Source: Kitasatospora herbaricolor (GTDB lineage Bacteria; Actinomycetota; Actinomycetes; Streptomycetales; Streptomycetaceae). Taken from it: a stretch of DNA of 64,000 nt. Where the stretch lies: contig NZ_JAUSVA010000002.1 of the NCBI RefSeq assembly GCF_030813695.1, positions 5,580,001-5,644,000 of the forward strand. Direction: 5' to 3'. Below the pieces are notes generated by a model. The model made no database searches. It was not told the origin of the DNA and saw only the letters and a list, made by a program, of their open reading frames with translations. A program made the position numbers and the translations under genes. The first letter of the stretch is position 1. The number at the start of each line of letters is the position of its first letter. Positions 54,968 to 63,092 of the stretch are shown here, one piece after another.

Positions 54968-55846
54968 CTAATTAAGGCGGTGCCGGGCCGCCCGGGCGTC
55001 CTGGCGGACCCGGGTGGCGGTGTCCGGGTCGAAGGCGTCCAGGATCTGGGCGTAGGAGTCCATCTCGGCCGCCCCGGCCAGGAAGTCGCCGGTACGGACG
55101 AGCAGTTCGGCGCGCTCCAGTCGCAACTGGGCCGGATGGCGGGGGAGCAGCAGCGAGAGCTCGGTGGCCCACAGCTGGGTGCGGGCGTGCTCGGGGCGGT
55201 CCGCGGCCCAGTTGCGGATGTTGCCGAGCACCCGCAGGACGATGTCCAGCGGCTGCGCGGGGGTGAGGAGTTCGGGGGAGAAGGCGTGCCCGGCCCGGTG
55301 CGCCAGCCGGGCCGCGTCGTCGAGGTCGAGCAGCCGGCCGCCGTGGAACGGGTCGGCGAGCACGTAGTCGTCGCCGCCCGCGGGGCCGCCGACCGCGACG
55401 ATGAAGTGGCCGGGCAGCGCGACGCCGTGGACGGTCAGCCCGGCCCGGGCGGCGACCGCGCTCCACACCAGCGCCAGCATGATCGGCAGCCCGCGCCGGC
55501 GCCGCAGCACGTCGGGCAGCAGCGAGGACTCCAGGCGGCGGTAGTCGGACTGCCGGCCGTGGAACCGCTCCCGGCCGCCGAGCACGGCCGCGAGCAGCGC
55601 CGCCGTCTCCTCCGGGGTGCCCGGCGCCCGTTCGGCGACGGCCTGGCGCACCGCGGCGGCGTGCCGCTCGATCGCGGCCTGGCAGGCCGCCAGCAGCGCG
55701 TCCAGGGTGGGCGGTTCCTCGGCGTCCGGGCCGGCCGGGCGCGGGCCCAGGGTGTGTTCGGCTGCTGCCAGCAGGCAGAGCAGCACCGGGTCGGGGTGCT
55801 CGGCCCGGGCCGTGGATCGGAAGCGTGCTCTGCTCTGCTCGGTCAC
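54968..55846 (-). CDS. SirB1-like protein with transglutaminase-like domain
   Basis: 292 residues from GTG. FHGRQSDYRRLESSLLPDVLRRRRGLPIMLALVWSAVAARAGLTVHGVALPGHFIVAVG...YVLADPFHGGRLL is the Transglut_core2/SirB1 signature. The region that would carry the catalytic Cys reads IMLALVW, so the usual cysteine is missing and enzymatic activity is doubtful. Helical C-terminal repeats (TPR-like, LGNIRNWAADRPEHARTQLWATELSLLLPRHPAQLRLERAELL) follow. Function unknown. The acetyltransferase gene is upstream on the same strand, 39 bp away. Confidence 0.85.
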   Translation of the reverse strand: MTEQSRARFRSTARAEHPDPVLLCLLAAAEHTLGPRPAGPDAEEPPTLDALLAACQAAIERHAAAVRQAVAERAPGTPEETAALLAAVLGGRERFHGRQSDYRRLESSLLPDVLRRRRGLPIMLALVWSAVAARAGLTVHGVALPGHFIVAVGGPAGGDDYVLADPFHGGRLLDLDDAARLAHRAGHAFSPELLTPAQPLDIVLRVLGNIRNWAADRPEHARTQLWATELSLLLPRHPAQLRLERAELLVRTGDFLAGAAEMDSYAQILDAFDPDTATRVRQDARAARHRLN

Positions 55847-55885
55847 GGTGGCTGCGACGGCTTTCGTGGTGAAGGCTGCTGACGG

Positions 55886-56923
55886 TTACCGCTGGGGAAG
55901 GCGGGCGTAGTGGTAAGTGTGACTGGTCGTGAAGCCGAGTCCGTCATAGAGCGTGATCGCACCACTGTTCTCGGCCTCCACCTGCAGGTACCCGCCGGTG
56001 GCGCCCTCCTCCGCGGCGCGGGCGGCCAGCACCGCCATCAGCGCGGTGGCCAGCCCGGCCCGCCGGGCGTGCGGGGCGACCTCGACGGCGCCGAAGCAGG
56101 CCCAGTCGCCGTCGATCACGCAGCGGCCGATGGCCAGCGGGGTGTCGCCGGGGCCGGGGACGTCGGCGAACCAGACGGACGGGCCGCCGTGGACGACCTG
56201 CCGGGCGGCCGCCTCGACCGCCGGGTCACCGGTCACCCGGCGGTACAGCGACATCCAGTCGGGGCCGGCGGTGCGCGACAGCCGCACCCTGCGCCAGCTC
56301 TCGGCGGCGGGGGTGCCCGGGCGTCCCTGGCCGGCGCGGGCCAGTGCGGCGAGCGATGCGGTGCGCACCAGGGTGGGGGAGTAGGCCGCGCCGAGCCGGT
56401 CCAGTTCGGCGGTGAGGTCGTCCGGGGAGCCGGGCGTGGTCACCTCGAACCAGGCGGGCAGCCCGCGCTCCTCGTACCACCGCCGGACGGCCTCCAGGGC
56501 CTGCGGCAGCGGCAGCCCCGGGTCGCCGAGCGCCTGGACGGAGTTGGCCCGGCGGGTGAAGCCGGCGGAGGCGCGCAGCGTCCAGTCGCCGAGCTGCTGC
56601 TGCTCGACGGCGGGCCAGCCGCGGGCGGCGATCCGCTGCAGGTCGACGGGTGCGGTGGCGGGCAGCGGGGCGCGGCGGGCCGGGAACAGCGGGACGGTCT
56701 TGCCCGCGACCAGGACGCTTTCCGGAAAGGTGACCGGCGCGCCGTCGCGCGGGGCCACCGTGAGCCCGGCATCGTCCCAGGATGTGAGCACACCGATCAC
56801 ATCGCGGAACACCGGCCTGTCGTCCACGAACTCCGAAAGGCGCCGCGCCGAGACGCGTCGTCCCACGTCAGAGCGGTCTATCCGGACCTCCGGCCGACCT
56901 TCGGCCGTACCTCCACCCGCCAT
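55886..56923 (-). CDS. GNAT-family N-acetyltransferase
   Basis: 345 residues from ATG 56923-56921, which has AGGAGGT 6 nt upstream. The frame is open further 5'. Residues 1-70 (VRIDRSDVGRRVSARRLSEFVDDRPVFRDVIGVLTSWDDAGLTVAPRDG) form a small beta-barrel-like domain found in streptomycete acetyltransferases. The C-terminal GNAT domain has the acetyl-CoA loop ARRAGLATALMAVLAARAAEEGA, followed by LQVEAENSGAITLYDGLGF. The substrate is unknown. It is divergent from the ferredoxin gene by 130 bp and probably co-transcribed with the SirB1-like gene. Confidence 0.9.
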   Translation of the reverse strand: MAGGGTAEGRPEVRIDRSDVGRRVSARRLSEFVDDRPVFRDVIGVLTSWDDAGLTVAPRDGAPVTFPESVLVAGKTVPLFPARRAPLPATAPVDLQRIAARGWPAVEQQQLGDWTLRASAGFTRRANSVQALGDPGLPLPQALEAVRRWYEERGLPAWFEVTTPGSPDDLTAELDRLGAAYSPTLVRTASLAALARAGQGRPGTPAAESWRRVRLSRTAGPDWMSLYRRVTGDPAVEAAARQVVHGGPSVWFADVPGPGDTPLAIGRCVIDGDWACFGAVEVAPHARRAGLATALMAVLAARAAEEGATGGYLQVEAENSGAITLYDGLGFTTSHTYHYARLPQR

Positions 56924-57053
56924 CTGGGCACCTCCTGTGCATTTGCGGTCCCTGACCCGCGATACTAGGGGCGGGCATCGACGACACGCGCTCACCCGCG
57001 CACGCGAGCAATACAGTTTGGGGCGGCCAGCCCTTCCGAGGAGGAACGACAGC

Positions 57054-57380
57054 GTGACCTACGTCATCGCGCAGCCTTGTGTCGACGTCAAGGACAAGGC
57101 GTGCATCGAAGAGTGCCCGGTTGACTGCATCTACGAGGGCGAGCGGTCCCTCTACATCCACCCGGATGAGTGTGTCGACTGCGGCGCCTGCGAGCCGGTG
57201 TGCCCGGTCGAGGCGATTTTCTACGAGGACGACACTCCGGAGGAGTGGAAGGACTACTACAAGGCGAACGTCGAGTTCTTCGACGACCTCGGTTCGCCCG
57301 GTGGTGCTTCGAAGCTCGGCCTGATCGAGCGCGACCACCCGTTCATCGCCGCTCTGCCGCCGCAGAACACCGACCACTGA
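57054..57380 (+). CDS. fdxC: 7Fe ferredoxin FdxC/FdxA type
   Basis: 108 residues from GTG 57054 (GAGGAA upstream). Cys9, 17, 21 and 25 plus Cys40, 43, 46 and 50 give the C-x7-C-x3-C-x3-C and C-x2-C-x2-C-x3-C patterns of the mycobacterial/streptomycete 7-iron ([3Fe-4S]+[4Fe-4S]) ferredoxins. The C-terminal extension EWKDYYKANVEFFDDLGSPGGASKLG is standard. It is a low-potential electron carrier, for example for cytochromes P450. The dapC gene starts 17 nt after it, the same pairing as Rv1177-Rv1178. Confidence 0.95.
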   Translation: MTYVIAQPCVDVKDKACIEECPVDCIYEGERSLYIHPDECVDCGACEPVCPVEAIFYEDDTPEEWKDYYKANVEFFDDLGSPGGASKLGLIERDHPFIAALPPQNTDH

Positions 57381-57397
57381 TCGGTGGCAGCTGAGCT

Positions 57398-58558
57398 GTG
57401 AGCAGTAACGACACGAGCGCGCCGCTCCCGGGTCACTCCGGGGCGGCGCGCCGCCCGTTCATGAAGAACAAGCTGTCGGACCTCCTGCCGGAGTTCCCAT
57501 GGGACCGCCTGGAGCCGTACAAGAGGACCGCGGTCGCCCACCCCGGCGGGATCTGCGACTTCTCGGTCGGCACCCCGGTGGACCCGGTCCCCGAGGTGAT
57601 CCAGAAGGCGCTGGCCGCCTCCTCCGACACGCCCGGCTATCCGACCGTCTGGGGCCCGCTGGAGCTGCGCGAGACGATCGCCGGCTGGCTGCACCGCCGG
57701 GTCGGCGCGGAGATCGGCCCGCAGGCCGTGCTGCCGACCGTCGGCTCCAAGGAACTGGTGGCCTGGCTGCCGACCCAGCTCGGCCTCGGCCCGGGCGACC
57801 AGGTCGCCTACCCGCGGCTGGCCTACCCGACCTACGAGGTCGGGGCCCGGCTCTGCGGCGCGGAGCCGGTCGAGTACGACTCGGTGGACGAGCTGGACCC
57901 GGCCCGGGTCCGGTTGCTCTGGCTGAACTCGCCGTCCAACCCGACCGGCCGGGTGCTCGGCGCGGACGAGCTGCGCACCGCCGTGGCCTGGGCCCGGGAG
58001 CACGGGGTGCTGCTGGTCAGCGACGAGTGCTACCTGGAGCTGGGCTGGGAGGCGGAGCCGGTCTCCGTCCTGCACCCGGAGGTCTGCGGCGACGGGCACG
58101 AGGGCCTGCTCGCCGTGCACTCGCTGTCCAAGCGGTCCAACCTGGCCGGCTACCGCGCCTCCTTCGTGGCGGGTGACCCGGTGGTGGTGCGGGAGCTGCT
58201 GGAGATCCGCAAGCACGGCGGCATGATCGTGCCGGCGCCCGTGCAGGCGGCCACCGCGGCCGCGCTCGCCGACGACGCGCACGTGGCCGAGCAGCGCGGG
58301 CGCTACGCGGCCCGCCGGGCGGCCCTGCGCGGGGCGCTGGAGGCCTACGGGTTCCGGATCGAGCACTCCGAGGCCAGCCTGTACCTGTGGGCGACCCAGG
58401 ACCGGCCCTGCTGGGAGACGGTGGCGGAACTCGCCGCCCTGGGCATCCTGGTGGCGCCCGGGGACTTCTACGGGCCGGCCGGTGAGCGGTTCGTCCGGGT
58501 CGCGTTCACGGCGACCGACGAGCGGGTGGCGGCAGCCGTGGAGCGGCTGCGCGGCTGA
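57398..58558 (+). CDS. dapC: N-succinyl-diaminopimelate aminotransferase DapC
   Basis: 386 residues from GTG 57398. ATG 57461 would remove 21 residues. Class I/II aminotransferase: the LPEFPWDRLEPYKRTAVAHPGGICDFSVGTPVDPVPEVI start is DapC-specific. The PLP lysine is Lys245 in HSLSKRSNLAGYR, with NSPSNPTGRV and SDECYLELGW in between. It makes N-succinyl-LL-DAP in the lysine and peptidoglycan pathway. DapE, encoded 2.4 kb further on, removes the succinyl group. It is co-transcribed with the ferredoxin and closed by a 58-bp palindrome. Confidence 0.95.
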   Translation: MSSNDTSAPLPGHSGAARRPFMKNKLSDLLPEFPWDRLEPYKRTAVAHPGGICDFSVGTPVDPVPEVIQKALAASSDTPGYPTVWGPLELRETIAGWLHRRVGAEIGPQAVLPTVGSKELVAWLPTQLGLGPGDQVAYPRLAYPTYEVGARLCGAEPVEYDSVDELDPARVRLLWLNSPSNPTGRVLGADELRTAVAWAREHGVLLVSDECYLELGWEAEPVSVLHPEVCGDGHEGLLAVHSLSKRSNLAGYRASFVAGDPVVVRELLEIRKHGGMIVPAPVQAATAAALADDAHVAEQRGRYAARRAALRGALEAYGFRIEHSEASLYLWATQDRPCWETVAELAALGILVAPGDFYGPAGERFVRVAFTATDERVAAAVERLRG

Positions 58559-58567
58559 ACCGCGGGA

Positions 58568-58625
58568 ACAGCACACGGCGCGGGGGCCGGGAGCGATCGC
58601 TCCCGGCCCCCGCGCCGTGTGCTGT
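58568..58625. terminator. 58-bp perfect palindrome between convergent genes
   Basis: Arms of 29 bp with no mismatch and centre GCGATCGC, 9 bp after the dapC stop and 39 bp from the end of the minus-strand secreted-protein gene. It is an exceptionally stable bidirectional terminator. As DNA it could also extrude a cruciform. Confidence 0.92.
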
Positions 58626-58664
58626 CGGGGCCGCTGTGCGCCCCGTGCGTTCCGACCGGAGGGG

Positions 58665-59405
58665 TCAGCCGAGGCCGCCGCCGCCGATGCCGCCGAGCAG
58701 GCCGCTGACCGGGCCGAGGGCGCCGGTCAGGCTGCCGAGCGGCGAGCTGCCGCCGAGGTCCGGCACGCCGCCGAGGCGGTTGGCCGCACCGTGCTCGCCG
58801 AGGCCGAGCAGGTCCGCGCCGGGCAGGGCCTTGGTGAGACCGCTGGTGGGCAGGGAGCTGGTGGGCAGCGCGCCGGTGAGGGTGTCGGCACCGGGGACGC
58901 TGTTGGCGAGGCCGCCGGCGCCGGGCAGGCTCTGGGTGACCGCGGTGGTCTGGCCGAGGCCGCCGACCGGGGCCTCGGCGCTGCGGCCGGTGGCGGCGTG
59001 GCCGAGCTTGCCGGCCAGCGCGGGGGCGACCTGGCTCGCCACGCCGGACAGGGCGCCGGTGGTGGCGGCGGTCTTGTCGACCGGGGCGGTCAGCGAACCG
59101 GTCTTCTCGTTCGCCTCGGGCAGGGTGTCGGCGACGATGTTGCCGGTCGCGTCGGCGGTGGCCGGCACGCCCGCGGCGACGGTGGCGGCGCCGGTGGTGC
59201 CGGCGGCGTTGCCGAGCTCGTGGGTGGTGTGCTGGAGGGTGGAGCCCGCGTCCGGCGAGGCCAGCTGCGTCAGGGGCGCGCCCAGGTCGGTCCTCGGAAC
59301 CAGGTCGGCGGCGGCGGATGCGGACCCTGCAGCGACCAGAGGCGTGGCGCCGGCCGCGACGAGCAGCGCGGCCTGGGCGATCCGGCGCTTGAGGGGGAGA
59401 GACAT
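58665..59405 (-). CDS. Secreted Ala/Gly/Leu-rich protein
   Basis: 246 residues. A signal peptide (SLPLKRRIAQAALLVAAGATPLVAAGSASA, cleavage after ASA near residue 30) is followed by a low-complexity chain of Ala, Gly, Thr and Leu without cysteines. It ends in a Gly-rich GLLGGIGGGGLG. Short motifs such as LPGA and LPTS recur. No enzyme motif is visible. Similar secreted proteins next to dapC occur in streptomycetes with the uninformative label 'ATP-binding protein', and no ATP motif is seen here. Surface or spore-coat roles are guesses. Confidence 0.75.
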   Translation of the reverse strand: MSLPLKRRIAQAALLVAAGATPLVAAGSASAAADLVPRTDLGAPLTQLASPDAGSTLQHTTHELGNAAGTTGAATVAAGVPATADATGNIVADTLPEANEKTGSLTAPVDKTAATTGALSGVASQVAPALAGKLGHAATGRSAEAPVGGLGQTTAVTQSLPGAGGLANSVPGADTLTGALPTSSLPTSGLTKALPGADLLGLGEHGAANRLGGVPDLGGSSPLGSLTGALGPVSGLLGGIGGGGLG

Positions 59406-59734
59406 GGTGCTCCTAAGAGGTGTGGGTGAATCCCGTCCGCCGGGCGGACGTGCTGATTACCGCTTGAGGAGCGAGAAGGTTTCGGGGCCGTAATGCAAAG
59501 AGTCGCTAAAGATCACATCATCGCTATTCCGGCATTCGGGGCATTACGCCTGCCCTGGCGACGGGTGAAGAATCGTCACTTCCCTTGCCGCGCACGGACC
59601 GGCGCCCGTCGCCGGGGCGTCGGCGCTCCCCCGGGCGGGCCTGCCCGCAGGAGTGGTGGCCCACCTGCGGGGTTGACCGGAATCACCCGGACGGCGGGGG
59701 CTCGATCGCCCGTGCGTCAACCCGCCGCGCGCCC
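59406..59734. other. Intergenic region upstream of the secreted protein gene
   Basis: About 330 bp. The first 170 bp (59450-59580) are relatively AT-rich and must hold the minus-strand promoter. GGCATT repeats and GTGA-N7-TCAC (59567-59581) are visible but match no known site exactly. The rest is G+C-rich and featureless. Confidence 0.45.
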
Positions 59735-59754
59735 CGTCCGGGCCGTCCCGGACG
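59735..59754 (-). terminator. Terminator of the lysozyme-like gene
   Basis: A perfect 8-bp stem CGTCCGGG/CCCGGACG with a 4-nt loop, 3 bp past the minus-strand stop at 59758. Confidence 0.65.
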
Positions 59755-59757
59755 CGA

Positions 59758-60777
59758 TCAGCTCTTCGCGGTGCCGGCGGCCAGCGAGACCAGCACCAGG
59801 CTGGTCGAGGTGCCCGAGGCCTGCGGCTTCCAGCCGTCCGCGGACTTGGCCATCCGCCAGATCTTCCCGTCGTAGGCGACCGTCCGGATGCCCAGCTGCT
59901 GGGCGTGCGTCACCGCCCAGTGGGCCACCTCCCAGCCGTTCTGCCGGGCCGCGTCCGGGCCGGACTCGGTGCTCGCGGACGGCTCGGGCGTCAGCGCGAC
60001 CGCGTTCTCGGCGCCCTTGATGCTGGAGGAGTAGCCGCCGGCCGCGGTCACCGTCCGGCCGAACTCGCGGCGCACCCGGTCGGTGAGCTGCTGGGTCCGG
60101 TCGGGGGTGGCGGGCGCGGCCGGCGAGGCGGCGTCCCCGGCGGCGGCCACGGCCGGGGTGGGGGTCTCCGGCTCCGCGAACTCGTGGACCACGCAGTTCA
60201 CCGAGGCGGCCTCCCGGCCGGTCAGCGCCGAGGCCAGCAGCGTCGCCTTGGTCTCGTGCTTGGCGTACGCCTGCGGGTAGCCGCTCTTCTGGACCTGCTG
60301 GGCCGCGTCGGTCAGCGGCAGCCGGGTGTAGCCGGGCACCTTCACCAGGCCGTCCAGGAACTTGTTGGTGGCGTACACCGGGTCGCTGATCTGGTCGACC
60401 GTCCCCCAGCCCTGGGAGGGCCGCTGCTGGAACAGGCCGACCGAGTCGCGGTCGCCGCCCGACAGGTTGTGGATCTTCGACTCCTGCATCGCGGTCGCCA
60501 GCGCGATGGTCACCGCCCGGTCGGGCAGTCCGCGCGCGTGCGCCACGGCGGTGATCGTCGCGGCGTTGGCGGCCTGCGGGATCTCCAGCGTCCCCTCGCC
60601 GGCCGGGGTCTTCACCGAACAGCCCTCGGCGACGATCTTCCCGTGGTTCAGCCAGTACAGCGCCCCGGCCGCGATCGCGCCGAGCACCACCAGGGCGATC
60701 AGCACCTTCAGCAGCGGCGCGCCCCGACGGCGGGCAGCCCTGCCACCGCTCTGCCCGTCATCCGTGTTCCTGGCCAC
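59758..60777 (-). CDS. Membrane-anchored lysozyme-like-fold protein
   Basis: 339 residues from GTG 60777-60775, with GAGAGG about 6 nt upstream. Frames further upstream are open but lack a ribosome-binding site. A basic N-terminus is followed by one membrane helix (LLKVLIALVVLGAIAAGALYWL) and an outer domain whose AVTIALATAMQESKIHNLSGGDRDSVGLFQQRPSQGWGTV carries the E-S and GLFQ-x-R motifs of lysozyme/transglycosylase folds. The second half is Ala/Pro-rich, then HWAVTHAQQLGIRTVAYDGKIWRM. Databases often call these 'heavy metal transporter', which the sequence does not support. A wall-associated glycan binder or hydrolase is more plausible. Confidence 0.78.
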   Translation of the reverse strand: MARNTDDGQSGGRAARRRGAPLLKVLIALVVLGAIAAGALYWLNHGKIVAEGCSVKTPAGEGTLEIPQAANAATITAVAHARGLPDRAVTIALATAMQESKIHNLSGGDRDSVGLFQQRPSQGWGTVDQISDPVYATNKFLDGLVKVPGYTRLPLTDAAQQVQKSGYPQAYAKHETKATLLASALTGREAASVNCVVHEFAEPETPTPAVAAAGDAASPAAPATPDRTQQLTDRVRREFGRTVTAAGGYSSSIKGAENAVALTPEPSASTESGPDAARQNGWEVAHWAVTHAQQLGIRTVAYDGKIWRMAKSADGWKPQASGTSTSLVLVSLAAGTAKS

Positions 60778-60900
60778 CGCCACCCCTCTCGCCCGTCGGT
60801 CGTCCCGACACCGTACCCACTCGGACGGGTGTGCGTAGTCCATGGTTGCGCCCGCGGCCCGGCCCGGGCGGGGCGGGAGCCTCCCAGGTGGGGCCGCCGA

Positions 60901-60906
60901 TACGCT
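60901..60906 (+). promoter_or_regulatory. -10 element TACGCT, leaderless start of dapE
   Basis: TACGCT is followed by TGTCGACC and ATG 60915. No ribosome-binding site lies in between. Confidence 0.55.
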
Positions 60907-60914
60907 TGTCGACC

Positions 60915-61988
60915 ATGAGCAGCCCGAACACGCCCCTGGACCTCACCCTCGACGGCGGCGCGCTGACCGCGCGCCTGGTCGACTTCCCGTCCGTCAGCGG
61001 TGACGAGCAGGCGCTCGCCGACGCCGTCGAGGCCGCGCTGCGGGAGTACCCGCACCTGACCGTCGACCGGTACGGCAACAACGTCGTCGCCCGGACGAAC
61101 CTGGGGCGGGCCGAGCGGGTCCTGCTCGCCGGACACCTGGACACCGTGCCGATCGCCGACAACCTGCCCAGCCACGTCGAGGGCGACCTGCTCCACGGCT
61201 GCGGCACCTCCGACATGAAGTCCGGCGTCGCCGTCCAGCTGCGGCTCGCCGCCACCCTGCCCGAGCCCAACCGCGACCTCACCTTCGTGTTCTACGACTG
61301 CGAGGAGATCGAGGCCTCCCGCAACGGCCTCGGGCACCTGGCCGCCCAGCGCCCCGACTGGCTGGCCGCCGACTTCGCCGTCCTGCTGGAGCCCAGCGGC
61401 GCCGTGGTCGAGGGCGGCTGCCAGGGGACCCTGCGCGTCCAGGTCAGGCTCACCGGCGTCCGCGCCCACGCCGCCCGCAGCTGGCTCGGCGACAACGCGA
61501 TCCACCACGCCGCCGAGGTGCTCGGCCGGCTCGCGGCCTACGAGGCGCGCCTGGTGGAGATCGACGGCCTGGAGTACCACGAGGGCCTGAACGCGGTGCG
61601 GATCGACGGCGGGGTGGCCGGCAACGTCATCCCCGACGAGTGCGTGGTGACCGTCAACTTCCGTTACGCGCCGGACCGCGACGAGGCCGCCGCGGAGGCG
61701 CACGTGCGCGAGGTCTTCGCCGGCTTCGACGTCACCGTGACCGACTCGGCTCCCGGCGCCCTGCCCGGCCTCGGGCAGCCCGCCGCCCGGGCCTTCCTGG
61801 CCGCCACCGGCGGCACCGCCCGCGCCAAGTTCGGCTGGACCGACGTCGCCCGCTTCAGCGCGCTGGGCGTCCCCGCCGTCAACTACGGCCCCGGCGACCC
61901 GAACCTCGCCCACAAGCGGGAGGAGCACTGCTCGCTCCGGGCCATCGCCGAGGTGGAGGAGCGGCTCGCCGCCTGGCTGAGCGCCTGA
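60915..61988 (+). CDS. dapE: Succinyl-diaminopimelate desuccinylase DapE
   Basis: 357 residues. M20 metallopeptidase: GHLDTVPIADN (zinc-ligand His and catalytic Asp), HGCGTSDMKSGVAV (bridging Asp), YDCEEIEASRNGLG (general base Glu), then the dimerisation domain (LRVQVRLTGVRAHAARSW) and the C-terminal YGPGDPNLAHKREEHC with the last zinc His. It releases succinate from N-succinyl-LL-DAP. It is divergent from the lysozyme-like gene, appears leaderless and has an 18-bp terminator. Confidence 0.96.
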   Translation: MSSPNTPLDLTLDGGALTARLVDFPSVSGDEQALADAVEAALREYPHLTVDRYGNNVVARTNLGRAERVLLAGHLDTVPIADNLPSHVEGDLLHGCGTSDMKSGVAVQLRLAATLPEPNRDLTFVFYDCEEIEASRNGLGHLAAQRPDWLAADFAVLLEPSGAVVEGGCQGTLRVQVRLTGVRAHAARSWLGDNAIHHAAEVLGRLAAYEARLVEIDGLEYHEGLNAVRIDGGVAGNVIPDECVVTVNFRYAPDRDEAAAEAHVREVFAGFDVTVTDSAPGALPGLGQPAARAFLAATGGTARAKFGWTDVARFSALGVPAVNYGPGDPNLAHKREEHCSLRAIAEVEERLAAWLSA

Positions 61989-61996
61989 CCCGCCGA

Positions 61997-62041
61997 GCGC
62001 GTCCGCCCGGCCGGTGCCGGGCCCCGGCCGGGCGGACGCGC
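61997..62041 (+). terminator. Terminator after dapE
   Basis: A perfect 18-bp stem (61997-62014 with 62024-62041) and a 9-nt loop, directly after the stop codon. Confidence 0.9.
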
Positions 62042-62124
62042 CGCTGCCGGGCGTCCGTCCGGGCGCCACCTGCCGTCCCCGTACCGACCCTCCGCCGTTC
62101 CCCCGAAACGGGGGGTGACAGGCG

Positions 62125-62130
62125 TAGGGT
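62125..62130 (+). promoter_or_regulatory. -10 element TAGGGT, leaderless start of LOG gene
   Basis: TAGGGT followed by TTCGTC and ATG 62137. No ribosome-binding site. Confidence 0.55.
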
Positions 62131-62136
62131 TTCGTC

Positions 62137-62946
62137 ATGACAGGCACAGGAGACGAGAAGCACTACGGGCACGGCCCGGAGCAGGTCGGCGCGCCGGGGC
62201 GGAAGAAGGCCTGGCCGGAGAAGCAGAAGGGCCCGGTGCTGGTGCGCCGGGACCAGGTCGGCACCAGCACCACCGACCAGCGGCTGCTGGACACCACCGG
62301 CCCCACCGACTGGCTGCACACCGACCCCTGGCGGGTCTGGCGGATCACCTCCGAGTTCGTCGAGGGCTTCGGCGCGCTGGCCGAACTCCCCGCCGCGATC
62401 AGCGTGTTCGGCTCGGCCCGGACACCGGTCGACTCCCCCGAGTACGCGGCCGGCGTGGCCATCGGCCGGGCCCTGGCCGAAGCCGGCTACGCGGTCATCA
62501 CCGGCGGCGGCCCGGGAGCGATGGAGGCCGCCAACCGCGGCGCCTCGGAAGCCGGCGGGCTGAGCGTGGGCCTCGGCATCGAGCTGCCCTTCGAGCAGGG
62601 CCTGAACGAGTTCGTCGACCTCGGGTTGAACTTCCGGTACTTCTTCGTCCGCAAGACGATGTTCGTGAAGTACGCCCAGGGCTTCGTCGTGCTGCCGGGC
62701 GGCCTCGGCACCCTCGACGAGCTCTTCGAGGCGCTGACCCTGGTGCAGACGAAGAAGGTCACCCGGTTCCCGGTGGTCCTCTTCGGCAGCGCCTACTGGG
62801 GCGGGCTCTTCGAGTGGCTGAAGAACACCCTGGTCGCCGAGGGCAAGGCCTCGCCGAAGGACCTGGAGCTGTTCCACATCACCGACGACATCGACGAGGT
62901 CATGAAGATCCTCGCCGAGACCCGCCGCCCGGACCACGAGATCTGA
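62137..62946 (+). CDS. LOG-family protein (cytokinin riboside 5'-monophosphate phosphoribohydrolase-like)
   Basis: 269 residues. ISVFGSARTPVDSPEY, VITGGGPGAMEAANRGASEAGGLSVGLGIELPFEQ and the hallmark PGGLGTLDE (187-195) define the LOG/TIGR00730 family. The polar 70-residue N-terminus (KKAWPEKQKGPVLVRRDQVGTSTTDQRLLDT) is typical of the actinobacterial branch next to dapE (Rv1205). Characterised members cleave ribose-5-phosphate from cytokinin nucleotides or other nucleoside monophosphates. The natural substrate in streptomycetes is uncertain. Confidence 0.92.
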   Translation: MTGTGDEKHYGHGPEQVGAPGRKKAWPEKQKGPVLVRRDQVGTSTTDQRLLDTTGPTDWLHTDPWRVWRITSEFVEGFGALAELPAAISVFGSARTPVDSPEYAAGVAIGRALAEAGYAVITGGGPGAMEAANRGASEAGGLSVGLGIELPFEQGLNEFVDLGLNFRYFFVRKTMFVKYAQGFVVLPGGLGTLDELFEALTLVQTKKVTRFPVVLFGSAYWGGLFEWLKNTLVAEGKASPKDLELFHITDDIDEVMKILAETRRPDHEI

Positions 62947-63003
62947 CCCGGGGAACGGCCCTGCCCCGGGACCGCCGGGACCACCCCTCCCGCAGCCACG
63001 ACC

Positions 63004-63090
63004 CGCGGGAGGGCGCCCCGCGTACGGTCACCCGGCAGGGCCGTCGACCGTCGGCACCGGCGCGCCCCGGAGGCGGGCCGAGCCCGGGAG
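63004..63090. repeat. Convergent intergenic repeat, copy 2
   Basis: Aligns with 54879-54966 over about 85 bp with small gaps. CCCCGCGTAC, GGTCACCCGGCAG, CGTCGACCG and CGCCCCGGAGGCG are shared in the same order. It lies between the LOG gene and the end of the folP2 gene. Confidence 0.65.
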
Positions 63091-63092
63091 GA

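Noticed and set aside
59567..59581. CRP-type site GTGA-N7-TCAC
   Set aside because: The spacing is one base longer than the GTGA-N6-TCAC consensus and the position relative to a promoter is unclear.
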